A stretch of 64,000 bases of DNA from contig CALJIG010000037.1 in assembly GCA_937974175.1 (NCBI GenBank), positions 39,122 through 103,121 on the forward strand, in the 5' to 3' direction. The notes below the pieces were generated by a model. It was not told the DNA's origin, ran no database searches, and saw only the letters and a list, made by a program, of their open reading frames with translations. The position numbers were made by a program, and so were the translations under genes. Below, piece after piece: positions 43,801 to 52,879 of this stretch. The stretch's first letter is position 1; every line of letters begins with the position of its first letter. This DNA comes from an uncultured Ignavibacteria bacterium. Lineage in GTDB: Bacteria > Bacteroidota > Ignavibacteria > Tepidaquicellales > Tepidaquicellaceae.

Positions 43801-45723
43801 TCCGTTACCTGCATGCCCTATATAGTTAAAGAATAAAGCTCCACGATTAAAAGTGTTTATAATTGAATCTGAGTACTGAAAATTAATTCCTCCTGCAGAA
43901 TCATTTCTGTAAATTTTATCAGTAGCCATTCTCAACGGATTAGGAGTGAAATAAGTTGAAATCATTGAATTAGCATCTATCTGAAATCCGGTCTGTTCGC
44001 CTCTGTATAGACCGCCTGTTATCATAATATCTTTTTTCCACCATGAAGAGAGATTATTTCTCTGATTATCGTAACTTATAATTTTACTTACTATATCATT
44101 TGCTTCCTGTATAGAATAAGCAGGCAATCTTCCGACTGCAACGTGAGGAACATATACCCTGGCTGAATCATTTACATTTCCGAAATACCCTTCACTTGAA
44201 GGATTTCCATATGCCGGAACATAGTTAATGTAAAATTGTGAGCTATTTGAATTCTTTTTAGCATCAAGCGAACCTCTTCCGAAAAGACATAAATATCTTG
44301 GTCTCGGGGCAGTCCATGTAACATAGGCATTTTTAACAAAAGCACGAACTGCCTTGGGGTCTTCCATTCCATAATTAAATACATCGTAGATATCCTCAAC
44401 GCTTGCCTTTACTGAACGGAGAGTATCATATGACTGTCTGTGCTGCCTTAACTGCTCCGCAGCGTTTACAAAATCCGGATGATAAACTATAAGATAATCT
44501 GCCGCACCTGTTACAAGATTTGCAACCTGTTTTTGTTTAATACGGAAAGGCTTGAGATAAACATTGGAATTAGTGATACGCAAGTTTGCATTACTCTTTG
44601 CACTAAAACTTAAAGTATCACCGGATACAGAATAATTTGTAATCCGTATTCCGTTCCTGACATCATATAAAGTCAGTCCGTTAGGTGAAGTAAAACCTGA
44701 AACTCTAAATCTTTTACTTGTAGTATCCACTGAAGTATTAACAGAAAGGTCAGCAAATAAATTATTCTCAAAAAACTTAAACAATGACGGATATGTAAAC
44801 TTGAAATAATCGAAGTAAACATTTCCAAAAGGTGGTACCCTGGGAGGACCTAAACCAGTACTGTCAAAATAAGTGAAAATAAATTTAGAGCGCTCAGCTG
44901 TAGAATCTATATATATGGAAGGGAATGAAATTGTAGTGTCATAATATTTATAACCTATAGTCTTATATATTCCAAGTACGTAGTTGTCAAACCGGACTCT
45001 TAACCTGTTTGTATCGTTTGCATTCGGATAAGCAAAAAAATTGATTTTACAAAGAGGCTGCTCTGATTTAAAAGGATTTTTTAGTTTAGTACTGTCTCTT
45101 ACACTAAATAAATCAGAGAGCTGACTCCAGTACCAGCCTTCACCTTGAACAAATTCCGGATTAAAATATCTGTAATCAGTATCATTAATATGTTCACCTA
45201 AACTATAAACTAAATCATTTTCTTTATGAACACTTTCAAAAAAATATGGTGAGGGATACGAAGCAAATGAATTTGATGAGCTTACATCAGTCATTCTTAA
45301 TCCGTTCGCGCCTCCCCACTCTATCCAGTAAATTGAAGTATCCGAATAATTATTATTGTACTCATCTTTTGTATACATTACCGTATTGTCAATACTGATT
45401 CCGTTAATGTACTTAGTAAGACCGCCTTTATTTCTTATACCATAAAAATCAAAAAAGTCATTGTCGCCGAATACTCCGTCTGATTCACCATCAAAGTAAA
45501 TCGGCACCTGATTTCCTTTATAAAGTACTTTAACTGAACGGGGGTCAATTGTAGTGACACTTATACCTGCATTATTGAAGTCTGTTTTATTAATACGGTA
45601 AACTCCATCCTGCGCAATATAAAGTTTAAGATAGGTCTTATTGGGAGTAATCCAATTGTAGTTTTGTGAATAAGATATATTTATCCCACAAAAGAATGCC
45701 ATAAACAGTAGTACTTTTTTCAT
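40867..45723 (-). CDS. PorU-type C25 cysteine peptidase (gingipain family), copy 2
   Basis: Exported protein of 1618 residues; signal peptide MKKVLLFMAFFCGINISYSQ. It is collinear with the downstream paralogue: N-terminal NWITPNKTYLKLYIAQDGVY, catalytic His in NYIGHAGNGTW (H637), Cys in FSMTCFTGKN (C667), GEKFIYLQNKGAIGFVG, and a C-terminal FlgD-like domain with KIYTAAGRLIKD and EWDGRDNDGDAIANGIYFYK. Both copies keep their catalytic pair, so neither is an obvious pseudoenzyme. It begins 15 bases after the last polysaccharide gene and is probably co-transcribed with it. Which copy is the general T9SS sortase cannot be told from sequence. Confidence 0.85.
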   Translation of the reverse strand: MKKVLLFMAFFCGINISYSQNYNWITPNKTYLKLYIAQDGVYRINKTDFNNAGISVTTIDPRSVKVLYKGNQVPIYFDGESDGVFGDNDFFDFYGIRNKGGLTKYINGISIDNTVMYTKDEYNNNYSDTSIYWIEWGGANGLRMTDVSSSNSFASYPSPYFFESVHKENDLVYSLGEHINDTDYRYFNPEFVQGEGWYWSQLSDLFSVRDSTKLKNPFKSEQPLCKINFFAYPNANDTNRLRVRFDNYVLGIYKTIGYKYYDTTISFPSIYIDSTAERSKFIFTYFDSTGLGPPRVPPFGNVYFDYFKFTYPSLFKFFENNLFADLSVNTSVDTTSKRFRVSGFTSPNGLTLYDVRNGIRITNYSVSGDTLSFSAKSNANLRITNSNVYLKPFRIKQKQVANLVTGAADYLIVYHPDFVNAAEQLRQHRQSYDTLRSVKASVEDIYDVFNYGMEDPKAVRAFVKNAYVTWTAPRPRYLCLFGRGSLDAKKNSNSSQFYINYVPAYGNPSSEGYFGNVNDSARVYVPHVAVGRLPAYSIQEANDIVSKIISYDNQRNNLSSWWKKDIMITGGLYRGEQTGFQIDANSMISTYFTPNPLRMATDKIYRNDSAGGINFQYSDSIINTFNRGALFFNYIGHAGNGTWDNGLENPDLLSNGSRLPLIFSMTCFTGKNAINEFRGFGEKFIYLQNKGAIGFVGNTGWTFSGNGITLNRRFLDAMKNGSRRQGEMMRSAVMADSVSGANNYNSRFTLNTYALLGDPASKILLPAYPEFEILPGNFSMSNPFPAINDPVTIKFYPSNYGIGVDSVKMRFQFFRNGIAQPLKDTILKNYGRISDTVSYNFKITSSGNYSLKYTIDPENRYPQENKTNNSINVNIPIRNVSYVPLKPVDNSFIITDSIEFVGINPNVDASKNNVKVLLQVDTTLTFSNPRTFFKQVTGGVATKFRTTLPVADTNLVYYWRMNSVINNDSSGWSTTQRLIYNPSGTLARSSEAVDSIIKLSKKRLGQFDAGSYQNLVFNSGTGFTLPYRNSSLRVHAHGNTGEEASEFTFNGGVYRIDNPALMGLFMLTVNKLTGSLIGVKRYSMNSAASSDSIVNYLNTLDSNQYILMGRVKFFAGDSLRQNAKNKIKEFGSTMVDSVITYAFQSWAFIGSRGALPQNCSEDFHPNNVKNSCVENYCPSDAGITRSFQTTNGSLTQNFGPARSWKNFTAFENVQPFSSIKYNIFGKNTADQSVLLYSNVGPSFNLDTLNALTYPNITITSAFNLDSLQGNTPPSLKSFVLNYIPPVELAVDNYSFTKPDTVLQEGDSVTLGVSYTNIGYSSIYSTINTWYTFVNGQKRILKLDTMRSPIVVDEIRNSQVKFSTYGLGNQSDSVTIYYDSYPAYAVNEFNSYNNTGVTQILVKADSLKPIANITFDGQNLTNGDYIQANPEIIIELYDDSPIAIDGADTNTVKIKLDSKYVPYANNPDLQFIVARGYKLAATVKYYPKLSEGEHKIEFDFVDKTGNIGDTIKNNFQVNYDLKLLSLANYPNPFKDRTTFTFNLQGAKRPDTGKIKIYTAAGRLIKDINLDNLSIGYNQVEWDGRDNDGDAIANGIYFYKMILTGDSKLETKIEKIAILK

Positions 45724-45738
45724 TTTTTTATAGGGGTG

Positions 45739-46473
45739 CTAATTTTTAAGCTTTTGTAAAATGATTTTATAAATGAAATACGGATTTCCTATGAAATATC
45801 TCTTCCATAATCTCGATGGTTCCTTTAAAAAACGATAGAACCACTCAAGTCCAAGATTCTGAAATAGTTTTGGAGCTCTTTTATAGTTGCCTGATAAGAA
45901 TTCAATTCCGCTGCCCATAGCTATTTGGACGGGGACACTAACCTGCTTTGAAAATTTCGCCAGCCAGTCTTCCTGGTAGGGCGAACCTAAACCTACGAAT
46001 AAAATATCTGAATTGGTAGACCTAATCTTAGCAACAGTTAAATCAGTGAATTTAGTTTCCCGTTTAATTATACCGCTAATTTTCAGTTTAGGATACTTTT
46101 GTCTTAATGAAGATTCAAGCATTGCAGATGCTTCTTCACCGCCTCCGAAGAAAAAAACTTTTTTCTCATACTTTTCAGCATAAGATAAAATCTGCGGGTA
46201 TAAATCTGTTCCCGTAATTTTTTTTTCAAAACCATATTTGCCATATAAATACCTGGATGCAAGATAAACGCCTATGCCATCTGCGAAGATTGCTGAGAGC
46301 TTATTTAAATTTTTACTTAAGTTTTCATCTTTATCTGCTTCATTTAGTATATGCGGATTTACATTCAGGCATGTGAAGATTTCTTTTTTGGAAATTTTTT
46401 CATGAATTAATGATACAATTTCATAATACCGAAAATCCAGAAATTCATAACCCAGTATATTTACTACTCTCAT
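45739..46473 (-). CDS. WecG/TagA/CpsF family glycosyltransferase
   Basis: GT26-family enzyme of 244 residues that adds N-acetylmannosaminuronic acid or a related sugar to a lipid-linked intermediate at the inner face of the membrane. Seen motifs are ADGIGVYLASR (64-74), FFFGGGEEA, VGLGSPYQEDWL (~160-171), QIAMGSG and a basic C-terminal tail (EWFYRFLKEPSRLWKRYF) used for membrane association in this family. It is the last glycan gene before the PorU-like genes. Sugar specificity is unknown, but a nucleotide-sugar dehydrogenase in the cluster fits a uronic acid donor. Confidence 0.92.
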   Translation of the reverse strand: MRVVNILGYEFLDFRYYEIVSLIHEKISKKEIFTCLNVNPHILNEADKDENLSKNLNKLSAIFADGIGVYLASRYLYGKYGFEKKITGTDLYPQILSYAEKYEKKVFFFGGGEEASAMLESSLRQKYPKLKISGIIKRETKFTDLTVAKIRSTNSDILFVGLGSPYQEDWLAKFSKQVSVPVQIAMGSGIEFLSGNYKRAPKLFQNLGLEWFYRFLKEPSRLWKRYFIGNPYFIYKIILQKLKN

Positions 46474-47237
46474 TAATTCTTCTTTTCAATTACAGCAATA
46501 ACTTCGAAAAAATTTCCTTTATTTCTTTCCAGTGTTTCCACATCGTATTCTTCCACAAGCTTTAAGTTAAGCCTTTCCAATATTTCATTCATATCTTCTA
46601 AAGTAAACCTGCTTCTGTACTCCCCAAATTTATCCCCTACTTTACTATAATGAAGAATAATCCTGCCTGTGTTTTTTAAAACCCGTTCAAATTCTGTGAA
46701 GTATTGAGTTATCTGAGCCTTATCGATATGTACAAATACATCATAAGAAAAAACTACATCAATAGATTTTGTATCGGCAAAAGTAAATTTTACTTCATTT
46801 ATGAAATTGTATCCTATGGAAGAATTGTTTCCAAATCTTTGGCGGCAAAGGTCTAAACATTTCTCGGAAATATCAACTAAGTCTAACCTTGAAGTTTTCT
46901 TTAATAAATGTTCTGACCATCTTCCTCCGCCGGGACCGATTTCAATAATTGAAGAATTTTCAGGAATTAATTTTTGTATGATTTCAGTTACAAGTTTTTC
47001 TTTCCACCCACGCGATTTAGTCCACTCCTCTCCAAGGTCATTCCAGTTCCAGTTATTCCATGTCAGCCTGTTCTGATTAACGCTGTTCCATCCCGGGTAT
47101 TTTTTCTTCTGCTCTAATGATTCAAGTTTTTTGGAAAATATATCCCAGTGAGTAGCACGTTTAAGAAGGTAAAGAATTGTCCATAAAAAACCGTTTTCTT
47201 TGAATGATAAGCTTAGCCTGTTAATTCTATATCCCAT
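46473..47237 (-). CDS. Class I SAM-dependent methyltransferase
   Basis: Protein of 254 residues with a Rossmann methyltransferase fold: SAM-binding loop IIEIGPGGGRWSEHLL (~98-113), acidic motif LDLVDISEKCLDLCR, and DVVFSYDVFVHID. The N-terminal ~90 residues (LSFKENGFLWTILYLLKRAT, TRGW-type aromatic stretch) are typical of methyltransferases in glycan clusters. The target is probably a sugar hydroxyl or chain end (inferred). It shares one base with the next gene and starts 1 base after its upstream neighbour stops. Confidence 0.87.
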   Translation of the reverse strand: MGYRINRLSLSFKENGFLWTILYLLKRATHWDIFSKKLESLEQKKKYPGWNSVNQNRLTWNNWNWNDLGEEWTKSRGWKEKLVTEIIQKLIPENSSIIEIGPGGGRWSEHLLKKTSRLDLVDISEKCLDLCRQRFGNNSSIGYNFINEVKFTFADTKSIDVVFSYDVFVHIDKAQITQYFTEFERVLKNTGRIILHYSKVGDKFGEYRSRFTLEDMNEILERLNLKLVEEYDVETLERNKGNFFEVIAVIEKKN

Positions 47238-47238
47238 T

Positions 47239-48168
47239 TTAAAAAAGTTTTTTTGTTTTAATGAATTTTAACAGCTCCTCTGCATTCAAACTGTTATCTG
47301 TTACTCTGAAAATATATTTATTCTCCATGTTTTGAAATACAGACCTTTCATTATCATAATAAAAAATTCCAAGTGTTTTAATATTATAAGCATCTGCAAT
47401 GTGAATAGGAAATGAATCTACTCCTATAAATAATTTTGTATTCAATATTAAACCTGCAAGTTTTTTTATATCGGGATTAACTTCAGTTTGTAAATTTTTC
47501 ACACCCTTTAGTTCTTTCATACCGGAAATTTCTTTTTCATCTCCTATCAGACAAATTTTTTTGTCTTCTTTTTCACAAAACTGGAAAATTATTTTTTTAA
47601 CAGAATCTATGTTTATTTTTCTGTTAGCATCTGAAGAAAAAAGATGCAATACAATATCATAGTTCGAAGTACCATCATAGGGAAAATTAAAAACATGTTT
47701 GCAAACTTCGGTTTCAATACCGGCTGATTTCAATGGCAACGAAATTCTGTCTAAATAATTATCTTCAGGTTTCCATGTATTTTTGCTTTTGGGCTGTGAC
47801 TTTATCTTTAGTACATCTTCATCGTTGTGCCAGCTTTTCTTTTTTATAAAGTTCGTGAATCCAATTTTCTCTTCAGCGTTTGACAACTTAAAAATAGAAG
47901 TGTTCATCTGCCCCGGGAAGAAATTAAAAACAATATCGTACTTTGTCTTTCTTATTTTCGAAACAAGCGAATGCATATCAGTAAAAGATTTTTTCTTTAG
48001 CAGATATAAATTGTCGAAGCCAACCGCGTCCAGAAGAAATCTTGCACTTTCAGTTGACACTATATCAATTCTTATTTTTTTAAAAAAATCTTGTATAGGT
48101 TTAAATGCAGCGCATGTCAGATAAGTATCACCTAATGCATTTGTCGATATTAATAAAATTTTCTTCAA
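47239..48168 (-). CDS. Glycosyltransferase family 9 (heptosyltransferase-like)
   Basis: GT-B protein of 309 residues. Its N-terminal half begins ILLISTNALGDTYLTCAAFK, the family's characteristic start (usually GD and later P-x-L/I). The C-terminal donor site has LFIGVDSFPIHIADAYNIKT, equivalent to the GxDTGxxHxAAA motif of ADP-heptose:LPS transferases, with SFP in place of TGP. Acts at the cytoplasmic face of the inner membrane. Donor and acceptor are unknown; a heptose is only one option. Confidence 0.85.
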   Translation of the reverse strand: MKKILLISTNALGDTYLTCAAFKPIQDFFKKIRIDIVSTESARFLLDAVGFDNLYLLKKKSFTDMHSLVSKIRKTKYDIVFNFFPGQMNTSIFKLSNAEEKIGFTNFIKKKSWHNDEDVLKIKSQPKSKNTWKPEDNYLDRISLPLKSAGIETEVCKHVFNFPYDGTSNYDIVLHLFSSDANRKINIDSVKKIIFQFCEKEDKKICLIGDEKEISGMKELKGVKNLQTEVNPDIKKLAGLILNTKLFIGVDSFPIHIADAYNIKTLGIFYYDNERSVFQNMENKYIFRVTDNSLNAEELLKFIKTKKLF

Positions 48169-48178
48169 TTGAAGTAAT

Positions 48179-49141
48179 TCAGGTTTTAGATAAAAATTTC
48201 CGCAGTTTTACATTATCATTTGAAAAATATCTCGAAAAATATTTCAGTCTGAACCTTATTCGATTTTCTTTAAACCACAGAATAAATTTTTTAGGGAAAA
48301 GTAAAACTAACTTTGCAATAATTATCCGTGGCATTGTTAATAAACTTAATCCTATTTTATTCCAGTATGTAGAAGCATTTTTCTCCTCTCCGTAAAAAAA
48401 CTCTCTCCAGCCCCGAAGTTTATTTTCTTCAACTTCTGATTTTAACAAAAAATTCTTTCGAAAATCATTTCCGTAATATGGAGCCTGTATAGCGTAGACC
48501 AGCTTATTTTTCTCTACAATATTTTCTCTCGAAAATGAATCTGTTCTATATCTTACAAGCAGCAGTACTTCCTGCAGATTGTAAAACTTCACCTTATCTT
48601 TAATTCTTAGCCATAATTCGTAATCTTCAAATACAATAGGCTTATACCCTCCGTTAGAAAATATCTTATCTTTTTTATAGAGCATACCTGCATGAATCAC
48701 TTCACTGTGAAGAGCAAATCGTTTTTTTATTTCTTCATCTGATTCGGGAGTCTTGATAGTGTATAGCAATTTTTTATTTTCAAATGCAGAATACCACGAG
48801 GAAATTATGTCGTAGTTTTTATTTTTCGAAATAAAATCATACTGCTTTGCAATTCTATCGGGTAATGAAATATCATCGGCATCCATTCTTACAATTAATT
48901 CAGTTTCGGTAAGCTTAAGTCCATAGTTTAAAGCAGCGCCAAGTCCGGAGTTTTCTATTTTAAGATACTTAATTCTTTCATCTTTAAATCTTTCAATTAT
49001 TTCTCTAGAGTTGTCAGTCGAACCGTCATCGATAATAAGGAAATCAAAATTTTTATAAGTTTGATTAAGAATACTCTTTATGGAAGCAGAAAGATATTCT
49101 GCGTTGTTATATGTCGTCATCAGAACAGTTAAATCACGCAT
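48179..49141 (-). CDS. Glycosyltransferase family 2
   Basis: GT-A enzyme of 320 residues. The nucleotide-sugar site begins TVLMTTYNNAEYLSASIKSI with IIDDGSTDNS. The metal-binding DxD is in VRMDADDISLPDR, and FEDYELWLRI provides the usual downstream ED-x-x-LW pair. Similar to its upstream neighbour, from which it may have arisen by duplication. Its start overlaps that gene by 8 bases, suggesting translational coupling. Donor and linkage are unknown. Confidence 0.92.
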   Translation of the reverse strand: MRDLTVLMTTYNNAEYLSASIKSILNQTYKNFDFLIIDDGSTDNSREIIERFKDERIKYLKIENSGLGAALNYGLKLTETELIVRMDADDISLPDRIAKQYDFISKNKNYDIISSWYSAFENKKLLYTIKTPESDEEIKKRFALHSEVIHAGMLYKKDKIFSNGGYKPIVFEDYELWLRIKDKVKFYNLQEVLLLVRYRTDSFSRENIVEKNKLVYAIQAPYYGNDFRKNFLLKSEVEENKLRGWREFFYGEEKNASTYWNKIGLSLLTMPRIIIAKLVLLFPKKFILWFKENRIRFRLKYFSRYFSNDNVKLRKFLSKT

Positions 49142-50105
49142 CTTGTTTTTCCAGATTATCTATTAAATGCTCATATTCTTTTTTGTTTTTATCAAACATC
49201 GTTCTCACATTTATCAATTTCCATTTAAGCCAGTCAACAATATTTTTAGACGATATTTTCTCAGGCAAAAAACTCCACAGATAAAGTAAAAATATTTTCG
49301 GACTGAGTAATATTTTCTTATTCAGCACATATTCTCTGAATTCCTTTTTATATGAAAATTTAAATAAAAGAATTGCATAATCCGTATCAGCTTTAACTGA
49401 ATCACAATAGTAATTTTTATCGAAGTGTTTTAAATAGATATCTCGGAAAAATTGTTTAGGTTTTAAAGACTCTTTCGATGTCATAGAATTTTCTTTAATG
49501 CGAATCAGATACAAAACCTCATTAAGATTATGAAACTTCGTTTCATTTCTGATTCTTAGCCATAAGTCGATATCCTCAAGCATATCAAGATTTTCATTGT
49601 ATCCTCCAAACTTTAAAATATGGTTCTTAGAGTAAATAGAACCTGCATGACAAACAGAGCCAGAATAACTCAATTGCTCTTTAATGTCCCTGTCATTCTC
49701 CGGCAATTTATGTATATGCGAGACCTTTGCATTTTTAAATAAAGCATAGCCTGAAGATAATACCTGAACATCCGGATTTTCAACCAGATACTTCACCTGT
49801 TTCTCAAATCTATCCGGCTGTGAAATATCATCAGCATCCATTCTGGCTATATAATTATACTTCGCAATATTCAGTCCTTCATTTAATGCTTTAGAAAAAT
49901 TTACTTTTTCAATTTTTTTGTAAACGATCCGTTCATCCTTGAATGACTTTATAAGAGATTCGGATTTATCAGTTGAGCCGTCATTAATTATTATAAACTC
50001 AAAGTAAGGATATGTTTGATTTAAAATACTTTTTATTGCTGCAGAAATATATTTCTCCTCATTATATACACTCATCACTACAGAAATATATTCATTCATC
50101 TTCAT
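49134..50105 (-). CDS. Glycosyltransferase family 2 (paralogue)
   Basis: GT-A enzyme of 323 residues with VVMSVYNEEKYISAAIKSIL, IINDGSTDKSE, DxD in RMDADDISQPDRF and LEDIDLWLRI. Close relative of the next gene (shared SAxIKSILNQTY pattern and AGxxY). It adds a sugar to the growing repeat unit in the cytoplasm. Linkage unknown. Confidence 0.92.
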   Translation of the reverse strand: MKMNEYISVVMSVYNEEKYISAAIKSILNQTYPYFEFIIINDGSTDKSESLIKSFKDERIVYKKIEKVNFSKALNEGLNIAKYNYIARMDADDISQPDRFEKQVKYLVENPDVQVLSSGYALFKNAKVSHIHKLPENDRDIKEQLSYSGSVCHAGSIYSKNHILKFGGYNENLDMLEDIDLWLRIRNETKFHNLNEVLYLIRIKENSMTSKESLKPKQFFRDIYLKHFDKNYYCDSVKADTDYAILLFKFSYKKEFREYVLNKKILLSPKIFLLYLWSFLPEKISSKNIVDWLKWKLINVRTMFDKNKKEYEHLIDNLEKQDA

Positions 50106-50111
50106 TTTAAA

Positions 50112-51785
50112 TCAGAACTTTGTAAACTTTCCGTCTTCAAATTTAATGTAGTTTATATCTTTGGGAACCTCTGATATAGGCTGCAACTTTATACTCACAG
50201 GTTTAGAAAAAGAATTTAGCTTTAAAACTTCAAATGAATAATTTTTTAGATTATTATATTTTTCACCAAGAACAGATTTCTCAGTAAAAAAAGGTTCGGA
50301 GGAAAAATAAGTATCGTTGAATTCAGAATTCACAATGAATGAATTATTGTTCTGCTCTACAATACTCCCGTTTAAATAATGTTCTGCATTATGTGAGGTC
50401 ATGGAAGCAAGACCATTTATATTATTAAACCTTCCGATGCTTTGATTTACTTTATAGTAGAGATACACTCCAATATCGGAATAGCAATATGACTGCCCGA
50501 GGGCATGAGGATAATTTAAAATTACATTTTCTTTATCGTTATCATAAATTTTTGTTAATGATTCGAGGCTTTCATTCTGTAATTTATAATTTGTCAGCCA
50601 ATAGCCTGATATTTTAAACGACCCGTAAACAAAAAAAAGTAATACAATAGCTGAAGCGATTTTAAATGAAATTTTGCTTACAGTTCTTTCTTTTTGTGTC
50701 AGCAAATTAAAACAGAAAATCAAAAGGGATAAAAAAGTTAATGCAAACAACCTGTAAGTTCCGCCGCCGGCAATTATGTAAAATGACAAAGTAGAAAGTG
50801 AAATCACAAGACCAATAAAAAGCATTTGCGAAAAATATTTTTGCGGTCTCAGGCAATATATAATAATTAGAAGTGCTGCAAAATAAACTCCGTACAGCAT
50901 TACAAAGATTAATTTGGAATCAACGAAAGAATATATAAATGTACCCGAATCAACAGGCAGGAATGTAAAGAGAAGTGATTTTAAATATGCCGGTATTATT
51001 GTTAGTGTTTTTATGTTAGAAATTATCGTCTTGCTATCAATCATTGCTAAAACACTTCTTCCGAATATATATAAAATACAGACTGTAACTTTAGCATTCA
51101 AAAGTCTAGTTAATGAAGTAAAAATTTCAGGTGATTTATTTGTAAGGAAATATATCTGCCAAATTAACATAAACTCAACTATAAACCAGCTTACTGCATT
51201 TTCCTTGGTTAATGCTCCAAGTAAAAACAAAATTGAACTTAAGATTAAAAAATAAAATTTTTTGCTCTGTATATACTTAAGAGAAAAGAAAAATGATGAG
51301 AGACAAAATAAAATTACTATTAAATCCGTTCTTGCCGAAAGCCACGCCAGATTTGTAACGTTACCCGGATACAACAAATAAAAAGCAGGCACCACTATGC
51401 ACAGCCATGTATTTTTAACTTTTAAAATTTTTTGAATCTCTAATAAAACAAAAATAAGAACTACAAAATTTGCCAGATGAACTAACTGACTTACTATGGA
51501 CCAGTAAACAGGTTTCAATCCGAAAACAACAAAACAAGCATAAGTCAAAAAAGAAGTTAACGGTCTGTAATGTATACTATCGATTTGTACTGATGGTATT
51601 AACTGCTGAATACCGTTCTCCCAATATGTTGCGATAGGAAAAGGATTAAGATTAGAAAAAAATATAACCGGCAAATCATCGGCAATGAAAACACAATTTA
51701 GTACTAATGGAATATTAATGGATAAGTATATTCCAATAAGAATTGCTAAAAAAATAAAATATGATTTTCTGGATGGTGCTATCAA
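50112..51785 (-). CDS. Polytopic membrane protein, GT-C glycosyltransferase-like
   Basis: 557 residues with about ten or more membrane segments (FIFLAILIGIYLSINIPLVL onward). An early acidic pair after the first segment (FIADDLPVIFF, D-D near 36-37) and HYRPLTSF in the first large loop are the layout of GT-C enzymes that use polyprenyl-phosphate sugars (PMT/ArnT/TMTC type). The C-terminal ~150 residues are soluble. Possible roles are adding a side-chain sugar outside the membrane or acting as polymerase; no separate Wzy is evident in the cluster. It overlaps the upstream GT4 gene by 4 bases. Confidence 0.75.
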   Translation of the reverse strand: MIAPSRKSYFIFLAILIGIYLSINIPLVLNCVFIADDLPVIFFSNLNPFPIATYWENGIQQLIPSVQIDSIHYRPLTSFLTYACFVVFGLKPVYWSIVSQLVHLANFVVLIFVLLEIQKILKVKNTWLCIVVPAFYLLYPGNVTNLAWLSARTDLIVILFCLSSFFFSLKYIQSKKFYFLILSSILFLLGALTKENAVSWFIVEFMLIWQIYFLTNKSPEIFTSLTRLLNAKVTVCILYIFGRSVLAMIDSKTIISNIKTLTIIPAYLKSLLFTFLPVDSGTFIYSFVDSKLIFVMLYGVYFAALLIIIYCLRPQKYFSQMLFIGLVISLSTLSFYIIAGGGTYRLFALTFLSLLIFCFNLLTQKERTVSKISFKIASAIVLLFFVYGSFKISGYWLTNYKLQNESLESLTKIYDNDKENVILNYPHALGQSYCYSDIGVYLYYKVNQSIGRFNNINGLASMTSHNAEHYLNGSIVEQNNNSFIVNSEFNDTYFSSEPFFTEKSVLGEKYNNLKNYSFEVLKLNSFSKPVSIKLQPISEVPKDINYIKFEDGKFTKF

Positions 51786-52879
51786 CTGAGGTCTTTATAA
51801 ATTTTTTCGTATGATGAATAGACTTTATCCCAATTTAACTCTACATAAATTTTTCGTGCACCTTCCGATATCTTTTCTCTCAATTCAGGGTTTTCCAGCA
51901 ATAGATTTATTTTACCTGCCAGCTCATTAACATCTCCATGTCTTACAACAAATCCGTTATCGTTATTTTTTATTAGTCCCGATATTCCTGTGTGATTTGT
52001 TACAATAGGTACAAGTCCTACAGACATACATTCAGCCGCCGCAATAGAAAATGTATCATAGAAACTTGAAGACACAAATATATCTTTATTGGAAAGAAAG
52101 TTTACTAACTCAGATTTATTCATTTTAGAAACATTCACAATTTCAACATTTCCGGCAACAGTTTTATAAATAGATTTATCGAACTTACCGATTAAAAATA
52201 ATTTGCAATCTGTATTTATCATAAAAAGTGAAGAGTATAAAAAGTTAAAATCCTTGTCCTTCCGGTCACTATCTCCAATAAAAACTAATGACGGAGTATT
52301 ACTCGTACTGACAGATCTGTTTTGACAATGGAATTCTTCATCGATTCCGTTATTTATAAATTCCAGCTGATTTTTTTTTATCGTATAGTATTTTTTAGCA
52401 ATACCTAATTGAAAATCAGATAAGAATAAAAGTTTATCACTGAACTTTAAAAATATTTTTTCACAGAGTGAATCCTTAATCTTTAGTGAAGCAGATACAT
52501 TTTTAAAATTTTCATTTTCATAAACCGCTACTCCATGCACATTATAAAAAATTTTAACTTTTGAAAATGCTTTATATAAATATGCTAGAATGCTAAATCT
52601 TTCAAAAGTAATTATTTGAATCAAATCCGGTTTAAAGTTGAATAGAAAAGAAATCATTTTTAACAATCCTATTCTATAAATTTTTAATCCGTTTGAATAA
52701 TCTATAATTTCCTTACCCAGTAATTTTTTTCTAATTCCATAGACCGAACCGTCAAAATAATATTCTATAAATACTGCTTCATTTTGTTCTGCTGATTTTT
52801 TGAAAATTCTTTTTGCAACTTTTTCAGGACCTGTTAGCTCTTCCGAAGGATTATATCTGCCAAGGTAAGCGATTTTCAC
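51782..52879 (-). CDS. Glycosyltransferase family 4
   Basis: GT-B enzyme of 365 residues. N-terminal AYLGRYNPSEELTGPEKVAKR; IINNGIDEEF-type hinge (EFINNGIDEEFHC); LVFIGDSDRKDKDF; C-terminal donor site SSFYDTFSIAAAECMSVGLV with the E-x7-E-like pattern, then VRHGDVNELAGKI. Likely retaining transfer from a nucleotide sugar in the cytoplasm. Overlaps its neighbours by 4 bases on both sides. Confidence 0.92.
   Translation of the reverse strand: MKIAYLGRYNPSEELTGPEKVAKRIFKKSAEQNEAVFIEYYFDGSVYGIRKKLLGKEIIDYSNGLKIYRIGLLKMISFLFNFKPDLIQIITFERFSILAYLYKAFSKVKIFYNVHGVAVYENENFKNVSASLKIKDSLCEKIFLKFSDKLLFLSDFQLGIAKKYYTIKKNQLEFINNGIDEEFHCQNRSVSTSNTPSLVFIGDSDRKDKDFNFLYSSLFMINTDCKLFLIGKFDKSIYKTVAGNVEIVNVSKMNKSELVNFLSNKDIFVSSSFYDTFSIAAAECMSVGLVPIVTNHTGISGLIKNNDNGFVVRHGDVNELAGKINLLLENPELREKISEGARKIYVELNWDKVYSSYEKIYKDLS

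Noticed and set aside
48179..50105. Pair of GT2 genes as a single broken gene
   Set aside because: Both are complete, with separate DxD motifs and full length; they are paralogues, not fragments.
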